A DNA stretch of 64,000 nt from positions 1 through 64,000 of the forward strand of contig JAYUMV010000239.1 of the NCBI GenBank assembly GCA_043762265.1. The letters are read 5' to 3'. The notes beneath the pieces were generated by a model. It made no database searches and had not been told where the DNA came from. It saw only the letters and a program-made list of their open reading frames with translations. The position numbers were made by a program, and so were the translations under genes. Shown one piece after another: positions 42,370-51,365 of this stretch. This stretch comes from JANXLO01 sp043762265. Its GTDB lineage: Bacteria > Armatimonadota > Chthonomonadetes > Chthonomonadales > Chthonomonadaceae. Each line of letters begins with the position of its first letter. The stretch's first letter is position 1.

Positions 42370-43055
42370 GGTGTTCTCTCTCCAGCCAGGGAGGCGATGT
42401 CCTCCAGTGGGACGGCCTTGTGCTCATACAGATGATGCTCGCGAATATAGTCCACCACCTCCTCCGGCGTGAGGTAGCGGATCGGCAGTTGGGTGCGCGT
42501 GCGCTCCCGTATTTCGGTGGACGAGATCCCCTGCGCGGTCGTGCCGAGCAGCAGTATCCGTTCCCTATAGGCCGCAGGCAGGCGGTCTTGCAGTGTCTTC
42601 AGATCGAAGCCGGGGCGAGCGGCGGCAATGAAGGTGGCCAGTTGAATGATCTCGGCATGCCGTCGCCAGGTGAGTATGTCGGCGATGGCGTCGATGCCGG
42701 TAATGTAGAACAGTTCCGCATGCGGGTAGCGGGCGCGCAGCGTCGTCAGGGTATCGACCGTGTAGGACGCGCCGGGCCGGTCCAACTCCAGCGCCGTGCA
42801 GGTGAAAGCCGGATTGTTTGCCGTCGCGAGGCGAGTCATCTCGTAACGGTCGTGGGCGGCGGTCAGCAGATACTCTTTCTTGTGCGGGGGCGCGCCGTTG
42901 GGCACGAACAGCACATGATCGAGGGCGAACCGCGCGCGTGCCTCTTCGGCGACGAACAGATGCCCATAGTGGATCGGATCGAACGTGCCGCCCATGATGC
43001 CGAGCCGTTTGCCCGCATGCTGTTCCGTCGGCAGATCCGGCTCGATCACGGACAT
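42366..43055 (-). CDS. nadD: Nicotinate-nucleotide adenylyltransferase
   Basis: 229 aa. Transfers AMP to nicotinate mononucleotide in NAD biosynthesis. Nucleotidyltransferase motifs: GGTFDPIHYGHL near the start, NGAPPHKK, and the C-terminal GISSTEIRERTR. The C-terminus ends in PIRYLTPEEVVDYIREHHLY, typical of NadD. It overlaps the PIG-L gene by 10 nt upstream and rsfS by 4 nt downstream. The nadD-rsfS order is conserved in many bacteria. Confidence 0.95.
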   Translation of the reverse strand: MSVIEPDLPTEQHAGKRLGIMGGTFDPIHYGHLFVAEEARARFALDHVLFVPNGAPPHKKEYLLTAAHDRYEMTRLATANNPAFTCTALELDRPGASYTVDTLTTLRARYPHAELFYITGIDAIADILTWRRHAEIIQLATFIAAARPGFDLKTLQDRLPAAYRERILLLGTTAQGISSTEIRERTRTQLPIRYLTPEEVVDYIREHHLYEHKAVPLEDIASLAGERTP

Positions 43056-44554
43056 TGCAGAAATCGCATTCCGGTTTTGTCCACTTCAACACTGCCCAGG
43101 GTCGTCGTCACGCTGACGGCGAGCGTACGGACCGCTGCGCCCTGAAGAGGCTTTGTCAGCGCTTCCCAGGGCAGTTCGGCGACCAGAGTGCGTCCCTCGG
43201 TCTGCGTCTGCACCCTCGCGCCTGTGTTCGTCTCCGCAAGGTTCAGCCCCAGGTGCAGCACACAGTCTGCGGCTGGCGTCTCCTCGTGTGGCCCGAAGGC
43301 GCGCAGGCGGATCGTATAGACGAACCGCTTACTGATCGGCTGCCGGGTGTCCAGGCGCAGACGCAGCACGTCTCCAACCCGGCAGGCGTAGAGGGTGCGG
43401 ATGTCACCTCCTCCTTGCAGATCGCGCAGTACGGTGTCGCGAGCCGGATCGAGCAGGACAGGCGGCAGATGCTCCCAGGCCTCTGCGTTGGAAGCGAGGC
43501 GCATGCCACTGGCAGGCACGACTGGCAACTGCATCTGCGGCAGGGTTCCGAAAATCTCGGTGCGGCGCGCAAAGGCGCTCAAAAACTCCTGCGCGATCTC
43601 GCACTGCGACGGATAGAGCGCAATGCTCTGCGCCTTACGGCGTGTCTGCGCCGGAGTGAGTTCACGCGTTTCCCAGCGGGTATCGACGGTGCGCATCTCG
43701 ACGGGCGGCAGCAGAGGCGCGTCCGGATGCGCGCCTTGCGGCAGAGGCCAGTCGCCCCGGTGGACGAGATAGTAGCGCAGCCGCATCTGAACGGCCCAGC
43801 TCGCCTCCTTCGGATCCGCCTGCAGCTCCTGCACCGCGCGGGCCACGAAGGCGGCGGCGGCGGCATGGTCGGAGTGATCGTCGGCAGGATGCGTTACGGT
43901 GACGAGGGTCGGGTGGAAGGCACGGAGATTGGCCTTGATGTCGGCCAGCAGATCCTGGCCGCAGTAACGCGCGGTGCGGTTGAACGTGTTGGCGTAGGGC
44001 GAACGCTCCTGGTGGGTGAAGACCGAAGCGTAGGGGCTTTCCGGGGACCAATGTTCGTCCCAGAGCGCCATCAGGCCACGATCCGGATAGCCCAGAAACA
44101 GAATATCTTTTGGCTTGACGCCGAGCGCTTCCAATGCCGTATGGGACTCGCCCTGCCGCAACGCGGCAAAGCGGATATAGTCCTGCGGACCGATGCGCAG
44201 CGTCCGAGCCTGCCGCTCGACGGCAGTGCGAAAACCGTCGCCATTGGTCAGCATCACCGTCTGGACGGCGCCGCCTGCCGCTAGCGTCTGTTGGATGAGG
44301 CCGCCACAGCCCAGTGTCTCGTCGTCACAGTGCGGCGCGAAAACCAATAGGCGTTCAGGGTGGTTCGCAGTCGGCATCTCCGGCAAGCGCATGGCGCCGG
44401 TCGCCGCATAGACAGCGCGCTGCCGGTAGAAGAACGCTCCTCCTTCTCCCGCAAAATAGACGCAAGGCACCAGGAGGCCCGCAACGATCCACCGGGCGAC
44501 GACACGCGCAGAGACAGGACGACGGGGCAAGTACTCCTCCTGAACCACGAACAC
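43046..44554 (-). CDS. PIG-L family deacetylase, membrane-anchored
   Basis: 502 aa. The deacetylase domain has the zinc motif variant APHCDDETLGCGG and the later HPADDHSDHAAAAAFV. A hydrophobic segment at residues about 24-42 (RWIVAGLLVPCVYFAGEGGAFF) anchors it. About 200 residues follow the catalytic domain and look beta-rich, perhaps carbohydrate-binding. PIG-L enzymes deacetylate N-acetylglucosamine-type groups. The start is a GTG. It overlaps nadD by 10 nt, an odd partner for NAD synthesis. Confidence 0.88.
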   Translation of the reverse strand: MFVVQEEYLPRRPVSARVVARWIVAGLLVPCVYFAGEGGAFFYRQRAVYAATGAMRLPEMPTANHPERLLVFAPHCDDETLGCGGLIQQTLAAGGAVQTVMLTNGDGFRTAVERQARTLRIGPQDYIRFAALRQGESHTALEALGVKPKDILFLGYPDRGLMALWDEHWSPESPYASVFTHQERSPYANTFNRTARYCGQDLLADIKANLRAFHPTLVTVTHPADDHSDHAAAAAFVARAVQELQADPKEASWAVQMRLRYYLVHRGDWPLPQGAHPDAPLLPPVEMRTVDTRWETRELTPAQTRRKAQSIALYPSQCEIAQEFLSAFARRTEIFGTLPQMQLPVVPASGMRLASNAEAWEHLPPVLLDPARDTVLRDLQGGGDIRTLYACRVGDVLRLRLDTRQPISKRFVYTIRLRAFGPHEETPAADCVLHLGLNLAETNTGARVQTQTEGRTLVAELPWEALTKPLQGAAVRTLAVSVTTTLGSVEVDKTGMRFLQCP

Positions 44555-44636
44555 ATCCGCAGATGCGGGAAAGGGGCCGAACCCGGCTTCCTGCCGAATT
44601 CGCCCCTTTGGACACTAACCAGGCTTCGCACAGAAA

Positions 44637-44724
44637 CGGAGCGAGAGGGATTCGAACCCTCGAAAGAGTTTCCCCTTTACACGATTTCCAATCGTGCTCC
44701 TTAGACCAACTCGGACATCACTCC
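44637..44724 (-). tRNA. tRNA-Ser (anticodon GGA)
   Basis: Minus-strand sequence folds as a class II tRNA: acceptor GGAGTGA / TCGCTCC with one G-U pair, anticodon stem CACGA/TCGTG with loop TTGGAAA (anticodon GGA, codon UCC), a long variable arm, T-arm GAGGGTTCGAATCCCTC and discriminator G as expected for serine. CCA is not encoded. It is 88 nt, just upstream of the PIG-L gene on the same strand. Confidence 0.95.
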
Positions 44725-44901
44725 ACACTATCCATTCCATCCTCACCCGGTTTTCACTTCGGGTGGAATGTATCCCTGCACAATCCAATCCCTATTATAT
44801 CATGCCGAGGCGTCGCTGTCAATGGAAAACGCCGAGCAGGAACAGGGAAACCGCCGTTATGCCCGCCCTTTCTTGCAAAGGAGGCAACTTCCGCCCTCCT
44901 C

Positions 44902-44930
44902 TTGACAACCGGCTTGAGACAGCCTATAAT
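44902..44930 (+). promoter_or_regulatory. Consensus sigma-70 promoter of thrS with a 310-nt leader
   Basis: TTGACA (44902-44907), 17 nt, TATAAT (44925-44930): a perfect match. Transcription should start near 44937, giving a leader of about 310 nt before thrS that includes a terminator hairpin. No coding sequence is evident in the 44725-45246 gap. Confidence 0.85.
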
Positions 44931-45122
44931 AAGGGTGTTCGAGCGCATGTACGAGGAGACAATACCGATTTTGTACGGTTCCCACGCACAATTTTATCCC
45001 AGGCAGGAGGCTTCGCCCGTGTCGGTTGATACCGGGTGTGGCGGCGTGATGTTACGTCGTCCAGCCTGCGCTCACGGCTCTTCCTAGCCGCCCGCTCTCC
45101 TCTGCCGGACCTTCGTAACCCA

Positions 45123-45157
45123 CGCCGCTACCCTCTCAGCAGGGCAGGCGGTTTTTT
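45123..45157 (+). terminator. Leader terminator upstream of thrS (probable attenuator)
   Basis: CGCC-GCTA-CCCT / AGGG-CA-GGCG form a hairpin with an internal loop, followed by G and six T. It lies between the thrS promoter and the thrS start and would end transcription inside the leader unless an alternative fold forms. Around 45034-45062 GGGT/GTCC and GGCG/CGTC could pair around a GTGGC bulge, reminiscent of a T-box antiterminator but without the canonical T-box sequence. Confidence 0.6.
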
Positions 45158-45246
45158 GTCGTCCTCCCCTCTACGCTTTCCTATCACCTGATCTACCGCC
45201 CCAAACGAGGGCAGTCTATTTTAGTCCATCGAGGAGAACCCAACCC

Positions 45247-46998
45247 ATGAACGAAGTCGCTCATGATTCGCTTTACGATCTGCGCCATAGCACGGCGCAC
45301 CTGATGGCTCAAGCCATCGGAGAGCTTTTTCCCGGCGTGAAATACGCCATCGGCCCGCCCATCGAGGACGGCTTCTACTACGACCTGGAGTTCAAAGACC
45401 CGCTCAAGGAGGAGGACCTGACGCGGATCGAAGACAAGATGCGCGAGATCGCGGGGCGCAACCTGCCGATCGTGCGCGAGGAGAGAGAGCGCGCCGACGC
45501 CCGCGCCTTCGTAGCGGGTCTGGATCAGCCCTATAAGGTGGAACTGATCGACGATCTGCCGGAGGGCGAAGTCATCTCCTTCTACCGGCAGGGCGACTGG
45601 ATCGACCTCTGCCGCGGCCCGCACCTGCCGAGCACGGGCTATATCAAGCACTTCAAGCTGCTCCATCTGGCCGGGGCCTACTGGCGCGGCAGCGAGAAGA
45701 ACAAAATGCTTACGCGCGTCTACGGCACGGCATGGCCCACGAAACAGGAGCTCTACGACTACTTGCAGCGGCTGGAAGAGGCGAAACTGCGCGACCACCG
45801 CAAGCTGGGCAAGGAGTTGGGGCTGTTCGTGTTCGCACCGGAGGCGATCGGTTCGGGTATTCCCCTGTTCCTGCCGAAGGGCGAAATGCTGCGCCATACG
45901 ATGGAGAGCTATGTGCGTGAGGTGCAGACGCGCTACGGCTATCAGCACGTCTGGACGGGTCATCTGGTGCGCGAAGACCTCTATAAGAAGAGCGGTCACT
46001 ACGAGAACTACGCGGACGTCATGTTCCCGGCGATGAAGGACGAGGAGGCGGGCATCAACTACCGCCTCAAGCCGATGAACTGCCCGTCGCACATGACGCT
46101 CTTCAACTCCCAATACCACTCGTACCGGGATCTGCCGCTGCGCTACGCCGAGTTCGCGACGCTCTACCGCTACGAGAAGACGGGCGAACTGAACGGCCTG
46201 ACGCGCGTGCGCGCCCTGACGCAGGACGACTGCCATATCTTCTGCACGGAGGACCAGATCGAGAGCGAGTTCGCGCTCGCCCTAAAACTGATCCGAGAGG
46301 TGCTGACGCGCTATGGCTTCACGGACTATCGGGTGCGTCTCTCCCTGAAGGGCGAGGAGCCGGGCGGCAAATACGTCGCCGACGACGAGAAGTGGACGAA
46401 AGCGACCAACGCCCTCCGCAGCGCTCTGGACGCCAACGAGGTCGAGTACATCGAAGCGCCCGGCGAGGCGGCCTTCTACGGCCCCAAAGCCGACTTCCTG
46501 ACGAAGGACGCGCTCGGTCGCGAGTGGCAGATCTCCACGATCCAGGTGGACTTCATCCAGCCTGCCCGCCTCGGCTGCAAATACATCGACCACGAGAGCA
46601 ACGAGCAGACGCCGGTCGTGCTGCATCGCGCTGTCACGGGCACGACGGAGCGGTTCCTCGGCGTCCTGATCGAGCAGTATGCGGGTGCATTCCCTTTCTG
46701 GCTGGCTCCCGAGCAGATCGCGATCATCCCCATCGCCGAGCGGCACTACGCCTATGCCAACGAGGTGGCTGAGCAGATCAAAGCCGCCGGTTTCCGTGTC
46801 AAGATGGACGACCGCAACGAAAAGATGGGCAAACGCATCCGCGAGTCGGAGATGCAGAAGATCCCGGTCATGCTGATCCTCGGCGACAAAGACATTGAGA
46901 ACCAGACGGTCAGCGTACGCCGCCGCACCGAAGGTGACCTCGGCGCGATGTCCCTCGCCGATGCCCTCGCCCTCTTCACCCAGTACCGCGACGCTTGA
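45247..46998 (+). CDS. thrS: Threonine-tRNA ligase lacking the TGS domain
   Basis: 583 aa, about 60 shorter than the Escherichia coli enzyme. The N-terminal TGS domain is missing: the protein opens at YDLRHSTAHLMAQAI, the start of the editing domain with the HxxxH motif and later CRGPHLPSTG. Class II catalytic motifs are intact (GEMLRHTMESYVREVQTRYGY, PMNCPSHMTLFNSQ, RVRALTQDDCHIFC), as is the C-terminal anticodon-binding domain (AERHYAYANEVAEQIKAAGF). GAGGAG precedes the ATG. It charges tRNA-Thr and should still edit Ser-tRNA-Thr. Confidence 0.96.
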   Translation: MNEVAHDSLYDLRHSTAHLMAQAIGELFPGVKYAIGPPIEDGFYYDLEFKDPLKEEDLTRIEDKMREIAGRNLPIVREERERADARAFVAGLDQPYKVELIDDLPEGEVISFYRQGDWIDLCRGPHLPSTGYIKHFKLLHLAGAYWRGSEKNKMLTRVYGTAWPTKQELYDYLQRLEEAKLRDHRKLGKELGLFVFAPEAIGSGIPLFLPKGEMLRHTMESYVREVQTRYGYQHVWTGHLVREDLYKKSGHYENYADVMFPAMKDEEAGINYRLKPMNCPSHMTLFNSQYHSYRDLPLRYAEFATLYRYEKTGELNGLTRVRALTQDDCHIFCTEDQIESEFALALKLIREVLTRYGFTDYRVRLSLKGEEPGGKYVADDEKWTKATNALRSALDANEVEYIEAPGEAAFYGPKADFLTKDALGREWQISTIQVDFIQPARLGCKYIDHESNEQTPVVLHRAVTGTTERFLGVLIEQYAGAFPFWLAPEQIAIIPIAERHYAYANEVAEQIKAAGFRVKMDDRNEKMGKRIRESEMQKIPVMLILGDKDIENQTVSVRRRTEGDLGAMSLADALALFTQYRDA

Positions 46999-47020
46999 TC
47001 GTTGTCAGACCGCACAAACA

Positions 47021-47099
47021 GAGGAAGAGTCTCTTCCTCATGCCAAAGTAGAAGCGTGGATGCACAATCCTTATTGTTGTGCATCCAAGCTTCTACTTT
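47021..47099 (+). terminator. Two consecutive hairpins after thrS
   Basis: GAGGAAGAG/CTCTTCCTC (47021-47039) is followed by a long imperfect 23-bp inverted repeat with arms 47045-47067 and 47077-47099 and a 9-nt loop. The tail is TTTCTT. The second hairpin is unusually long for a terminator. Confidence 0.65.
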
Positions 47100-47116
47100 C
47101 TTAGACCTGCCGCCAC

Positions 47117-47145
47117 TTGCTGCCTGCTTCGACTCCTGCTATAAT
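47117..47145 (+). promoter_or_regulatory. Promoter of the metallophosphoesterase gene
   Basis: TTGCTG (47117) and TATAAT (47140) with a 17-nt spacer; the transcript would start near 47152, about 90 nt before the ATG. Confidence 0.65.
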
Positions 47146-47239
47146 ATCTGCATCTTAGGCTTTATGACGAGAATGTGGCCCTTGCCGAGGCAGGTATGAA
47201 CGACGACCGGAAGCAAATTTTCTATAGGGAGAGATGTCT

Positions 47240-48349
47240 ATGAAACGGATGTTTTTACTTCTTTGGTCGATGACCCTGCTCGTTATCGCATCGAAAGTAC
47301 AGGCGCAGCAGTGGCAGTTTGTCGTCATGGGGGATGATCGGTCCGCATACAGGCAATCAGACACGAACATCTTCGCTGTCAATACGCCCGAGCTTTCGGC
47401 GTTGGCAACGGCAGTCACAGCGCAAAAACCGGAATTCGTGCTTTTTACAGGGGACCTCGCTTTTGGCTACACCGACAACTCAAAATGGTTCGAAGCGGGC
47501 CTGGAGCAGTGGTATGATGCGATGAAGCCGGTCTTCGATGCCAAAATCCCGGTCTATCCGGTGCGGGGTAATCACGATGCCGCCTGCGCTGAGAGCGCGA
47601 CGATATGGACGCGGTTCATGGCAGCGCATCATATCGCTATCCCAAAGAATGGACCGTCTGGAGAGAAAGGCCTTACCTACTATTTCGATCATAACAATGC
47701 GCGGGTGATCGGGCTCGACGATTATCAGGGACAGAGCTTTCCCGGCGAATTCGCTCCTGCCGCACATGCCTTTCCCCATATCGTGGACAACCGCTGGCTG
47801 AAAAGCTTGCCGCCACCCAAACCTGCCACTCACGTCTTCGCCTTCAGCCATGAAATGCCGTTTCGAACGGGGTCGCATGCGGACTGCCTGAACTCGAACG
47901 CGACTGTACGCGATCAAATGATGGAGACACTGTTTGCGATGGGGGCACGTGCTTTCCTGGCAGGTCACGACCACGATTACGATCTGATCTCGGTCGTCGA
48001 TCCGAACGATGTGACGGGCAATACGGCCATGCTGCAGATGGTCGCGGGGACAGCGGGCGCTCCGTTCTATTCCACCGTAAACCGCTCGGGCAACGCGTGG
48101 CCGCTGAAGGCGCACGGACACTGGACTATGACCTATGGCTATGTGCTGGTTCAGATAGACGGCTCGAAGGCTACCCTGATCTTCTATGGCAGAGATACTA
48201 TGGCGAATCCACCCGAGAAATCCTATACGGAAAAACAGCGCGTTTCGTATGATGTCACAGCAGTCCCACCGGTTTTCACCTATGTTCCGGATCTGAAAGG
48301 GAATGTGAACATCGAAGACGGCACTCCATTGATCCCGAAAACCCCTTAA
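47240..48349 (+). CDS. Exported calcineurin-like metallophosphoesterase
   Basis: 369 aa. Signal peptide MKRMFLLLWSMTLLVIAS then VQAQ. Metallophosphoesterase motifs in order: VVMGDDRS (D-x-D replacing D-x-H), LFTGDLAFG (GD), RGNHDA (GNHD), FSHEMPF and FLAGHDHDYD (GHxH). The ATG at 47240 is favoured because GGGAGAG stands at proper distance; ATG 47234 is too close. Substrate unknown; periplasmic or secreted. Confidence 0.9.
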   Translation: MKRMFLLLWSMTLLVIASKVQAQQWQFVVMGDDRSAYRQSDTNIFAVNTPELSALATAVTAQKPEFVLFTGDLAFGYTDNSKWFEAGLEQWYDAMKPVFDAKIPVYPVRGNHDAACAESATIWTRFMAAHHIAIPKNGPSGEKGLTYYFDHNNARVIGLDDYQGQSFPGEFAPAAHAFPHIVDNRWLKSLPPPKPATHVFAFSHEMPFRTGSHADCLNSNATVRDQMMETLFAMGARAFLAGHDHDYDLISVVDPNDVTGNTAMLQMVAGTAGAPFYSTVNRSGNAWPLKAHGHWTMTYGYVLVQIDGSKATLIFYGRDTMANPPEKSYTEKQRVSYDVTAVPPVFTYVPDLKGNVNIEDGTPLIPKTP

Positions 48350-48399
48350 GACACGACTTTGCAGAGAGGGACCGGGGATGAAATCCTGGTCCCTATAGC

Positions 48400-48686
48400 T
48401 TAAAGTTTTCCTTTACCGACGCTTCCTCCTGTGGACCTGGCAACCCAGTCGGTATCGATCCCCTTCGCCATCAGCAGTTCAGACAACTGCCCCACATGGC
48501 CCTGGATATGGCGCAGGTTCATAAGTTGATGGGACAGTTTGCCCATGTTCTTATACCATGAAAAGCCCGTCTCGCCAGCGGCGAGGTCGAGATGATCGAC
48601 GGTCACATGGCCTCCGGACACTTTTCCACACACTCCGCGAGCATCGCCAGCCCGGCATGGTACTGCTCCTTAAGCGGCTGTCGCAT
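48400..48686 (-). pseudogene. DinB-family gene remnant (internal deletion and frameshift)
   Basis: An ATG at 48686 with AGGAGA upstream opens MRQPLKEQYHAGLAMLAEC, a typical DinB first helix with one metal-ligand His, but stops at 48603. A second frame then gives VDHLDLAAGETGFSWYKN and LSHQLMNLRHIQGHVGQL, the C-terminal DinB helices with the last metal ligands, to the stop at 48400. About 50-60 residues of the middle of the fold are missing between them. Intact DinB proteins have about 150-170 residues; this has about 95 codons in two frames. Confidence 0.75.
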
Positions 48687-48898
48687 CTTCCCATCTCCTG
48701 GATAAGTTTCCACTCTCTTTCGCCTCCTTTCGGTTGTGTACCTCCTTTTATCACTCCGGCTGAGCAGAAGCAAGGCGGAAAGGATTTGATTCGTAGCGCG
48801 TCGAAGAGAGGACGCAGGTCTGTTCTCGAAATCACGAAATTCAGACAGTTCATTCTATGCGAACAAAGATATGCAGTTTCAGTGAAAAGGAGAACGGA

Positions 48899-50104
48899 TT
48901 GTCTACGCTGATCGCGCAGAAGTTGGAGCAGGCCGGGCGGCTGGTGGCGGCCTCGGGGGTCGATGTCTGGCTGACCTTTGTACGGGAGACAGGTGGGGGC
49001 GGCGATCCGGTCCTGCCTTTTCTGGTCGCCGGAGGGCTGACCTGGCAGACCGCTCTGCTCGTCGCTTCCGGCGGCGAGCGGGTCGCGGTAATCGGAAACT
49101 ACGACGCCGATCCGCTCGTCGCCTCGGGCCATTGGACCGAAGTCGTGCCCTATGTGCAGGGCATTCGTGCGCCGTTGCTTTCGGCGCTGGATCGCTTGAT
49201 CCCGGCGAACGTCACGACGCCCCGCATCGCCGTCAACTACTCCCTTAACGACGATAAGGCGGACGGCCTCTCCCACGGGATGTATCTGCTCTTGACCGAC
49301 TATCTCCGTGGCACCCGCTTCGAGCACAGCCTGGAAAGCGCGGAAGAGATCGTGATGGCGCTGCGGTCGCAAAAGGTGCTGGAGGAGATCGCACGCATGC
49401 GCGGCGCGATCGCAGCCACGGAAGCCTTGTTCGCCGAAGTGGGTGTGTTTGCTGCACCGGGACGCACCGAACGCGAAATCTACGGTTTTGTGCAGGCCCG
49501 CATCGATGCGCTCGGGCTAGGCTACGCCTGGGATCGGCACGGCGACCCGATCGTCAACAGCGGCCCGGACTCGATGATAGGCCACGGCGTCCCCTCTGCC
49601 TCCATCGCGATTGCGCCAGGACATATCTTCCACATCGACCTCGGCGTGATCCGCGAGGGCTACAGTTCCGACATCCAGCGCTGCTGGTATGTACCGCATT
49701 CCGGAGAGACCGACCTGCCTGCCGATGTCCGGAAGGCACTTGAAGCCGTGACCGGAGCGATCGCGGCGGGCGCGCGGGCGCTCCAACCGGGTGTGGCTGG
49801 CTGGCAGGTCGATGCCGCCGCACGTGCGTTCCTGATGGCTGCGGGCTATCCGGAATACCTCCACGCCTTCGGGCACCAGGTGGGCCAGGTCGCGCACGAC
49901 GGCGGATCGATTCTGGGTCCGACCTGGGAGCGATACGGCCAAACGCCTTTTCTGCCCATTCGGAAAGACCAGGTCTATACTCTGGAACTCGGCGTGATGG
50001 TCGAAGGCCGGGGCTATCTCGGCCTGGAAGAGATGGTCCTCGTGACCGCAGAAGGGGTGGAATGGTTGACCACACCGCAACGCACCCTGCCGATGCTGCT
50101 CTAA
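48899..50104 (+). CDS. M24 family metallopeptidase (Xaa-Pro aminopeptidase-like)
   Basis: 401 aa from TTG 48899, which has AAGGAG six nt upstream; GTG/ATG codons further back lack a site. The pita-bread fold is recognisable, with all five metal ligands: D in HIDLGV, D in YSSDIQR, H in AFGHQVGQVAHDGG, E in YTLELGV and E in LGLEEMVLVT. The N-terminal creatinase-like domain covers about residues 1-160. It probably cleaves N-terminal residues before proline or acts on a related substrate. It is co-directional with an epimerase gene 54 nt downstream. Confidence 0.9.
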   Translation: MSTLIAQKLEQAGRLVAASGVDVWLTFVRETGGGGDPVLPFLVAGGLTWQTALLVASGGERVAVIGNYDADPLVASGHWTEVVPYVQGIRAPLLSALDRLIPANVTTPRIAVNYSLNDDKADGLSHGMYLLLTDYLRGTRFEHSLESAEEIVMALRSQKVLEEIARMRGAIAATEALFAEVGVFAAPGRTEREIYGFVQARIDALGLGYAWDRHGDPIVNSGPDSMIGHGVPSASIAIAPGHIFHIDLGVIREGYSSDIQRCWYVPHSGETDLPADVRKALEAVTGAIAAGARALQPGVAGWQVDAAARAFLMAAGYPEYLHAFGHQVGQVAHDGGSILGPTWERYGQTPFLPIRKDQVYTLELGVMVEGRGYLGLEEMVLVTAEGVEWLTTPQRTLPMLL

Positions 50105-50158
50105 ACCCCGGATCGAACCGACGTTCAGACTACGAAATAGAAAGTGAAGGAGAAGACC

Positions 50159-51163
50159 ATGAAAATACTGATTATCGGCGGCACGGTGTTCCTGGGGCGC
50201 GCACTGGTCGAGGCGGCGCTCGCGCGCGGGCACGACGTCACCCTCTTCAACCGGGGGCAGCACAATCCTGACCTGTTTCCAGAAGTGGAAAAGCTCCGGG
50301 GCGACCGTGATGGGCAGATGGAAGCGCTGAAGGGCCGCAAGTGGGACGCCGCCATCGATACCTGCGGCTACTTTCCGCGCGTGGTACGACAGTCGGCGCA
50401 ACTTCTGGCCGATGCGGTCGGACACTACACCTTTATCTCCAGCATCTCGGCCTACTCCAACTTTCGCGAGTCCTGGGACGAAAACGGCCCCCTGGGCCAG
50501 ATGGACCTGGAGGAGGCGGAAGCCGCGACTGCCATCACCGGCGAGACCTACGGACCGCTCAAAGTGTTGTGCGAACAGACCGTGGAGGAGGCTCTGCCCG
50601 GACGCACCCTTGTGCTGCGCCCTGGACTGATCAACGGCCCCTTCGATCCTTCCGACCGCTTTACCTACTGGCCAGCACGCGTTGCGCGAGGCGGCAAAGC
50701 GCTTGTGCCAGGCGACGGGGAGATGCGTGTGGAGATCATCGATGTGCGCGACCTGGCGGAATGGAATATTCGGCTTGTGGAAGAGAACAAGACCGGTATC
50801 TACAACACGACTGGCCCGGACTATCCGCTGACCATGCAAAGTATGCTGGAGACCTGCAAGGCGGAAACCGGAAGCGATGCGGAGTTTGTCTATGTGTCGG
50901 GAGAGTTCCTGAAAGAGCATGAGATCGATGCGAATCGCGTCAGTTGCTGGTGGATCCCTGCGGACGACGAGGACTATCGCTACTTCTGCGACGTGAACTG
51001 CAAAAAGGCGCATGCGGATGGCCTGACCTTCCGACCCCTCGCAGAGACGGCGCGCGACACCCGCCTGTGGGCAGCCACCCGTCCGGCAGACTGGACCTGG
51101 CGGGCCGGACTGACTCCGGAAAAAGAGGCCGCTCTGTTGGAAGCCTGGAGCAACCGCGCCTGA
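50159..51163 (+). CDS. NAD-dependent epimerase/dehydratase (extended SDR)
   Basis: 334 aa. Rossmann nucleotide motif GGTVFLG at the N-terminus, GDRDG, and active-site YGPLK (YxxxK). It resembles the atypical SDR group with plant CSP41-like and bacterial sugar epimerase members. GAAGGAG precedes the ATG at 50159. The substrate is uncertain. It is followed by a Gfo/Idh/MocA oxidoreductase, which hints at sugar metabolism (inference). Confidence 0.9.
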   Translation: MKILIIGGTVFLGRALVEAALARGHDVTLFNRGQHNPDLFPEVEKLRGDRDGQMEALKGRKWDAAIDTCGYFPRVVRQSAQLLADAVGHYTFISSISAYSNFRESWDENGPLGQMDLEEAEAATAITGETYGPLKVLCEQTVEEALPGRTLVLRPGLINGPFDPSDRFTYWPARVARGGKALVPGDGEMRVEIIDVRDLAEWNIRLVEENKTGIYNTTGPDYPLTMQSMLETCKAETGSDAEFVYVSGEFLKEHEIDANRVSCWWIPADDEDYRYFCDVNCKKAHADGLTFRPLAETARDTRLWAATRPADWTWRAGLTPEKEAALLEAWSNRA

Positions 51164-51365
51164 CAATCAACGCCGGAATTGGTTGGGACTTTCAGCATAG
51201 GCGACCAGGCAAAATCCAAATCGTCCCGCTTCGTGAACCAGCGATATTTCGGCAAGGTGTGTACTTTCTTTCTATTCTTTACTATGGAAGGATTATTCTT
51301 ATCCTCTGGTGAAGAAACCCTCATACGCTAGTAATCACTTCATTTTTCAACGAGGAGGCAGTACC

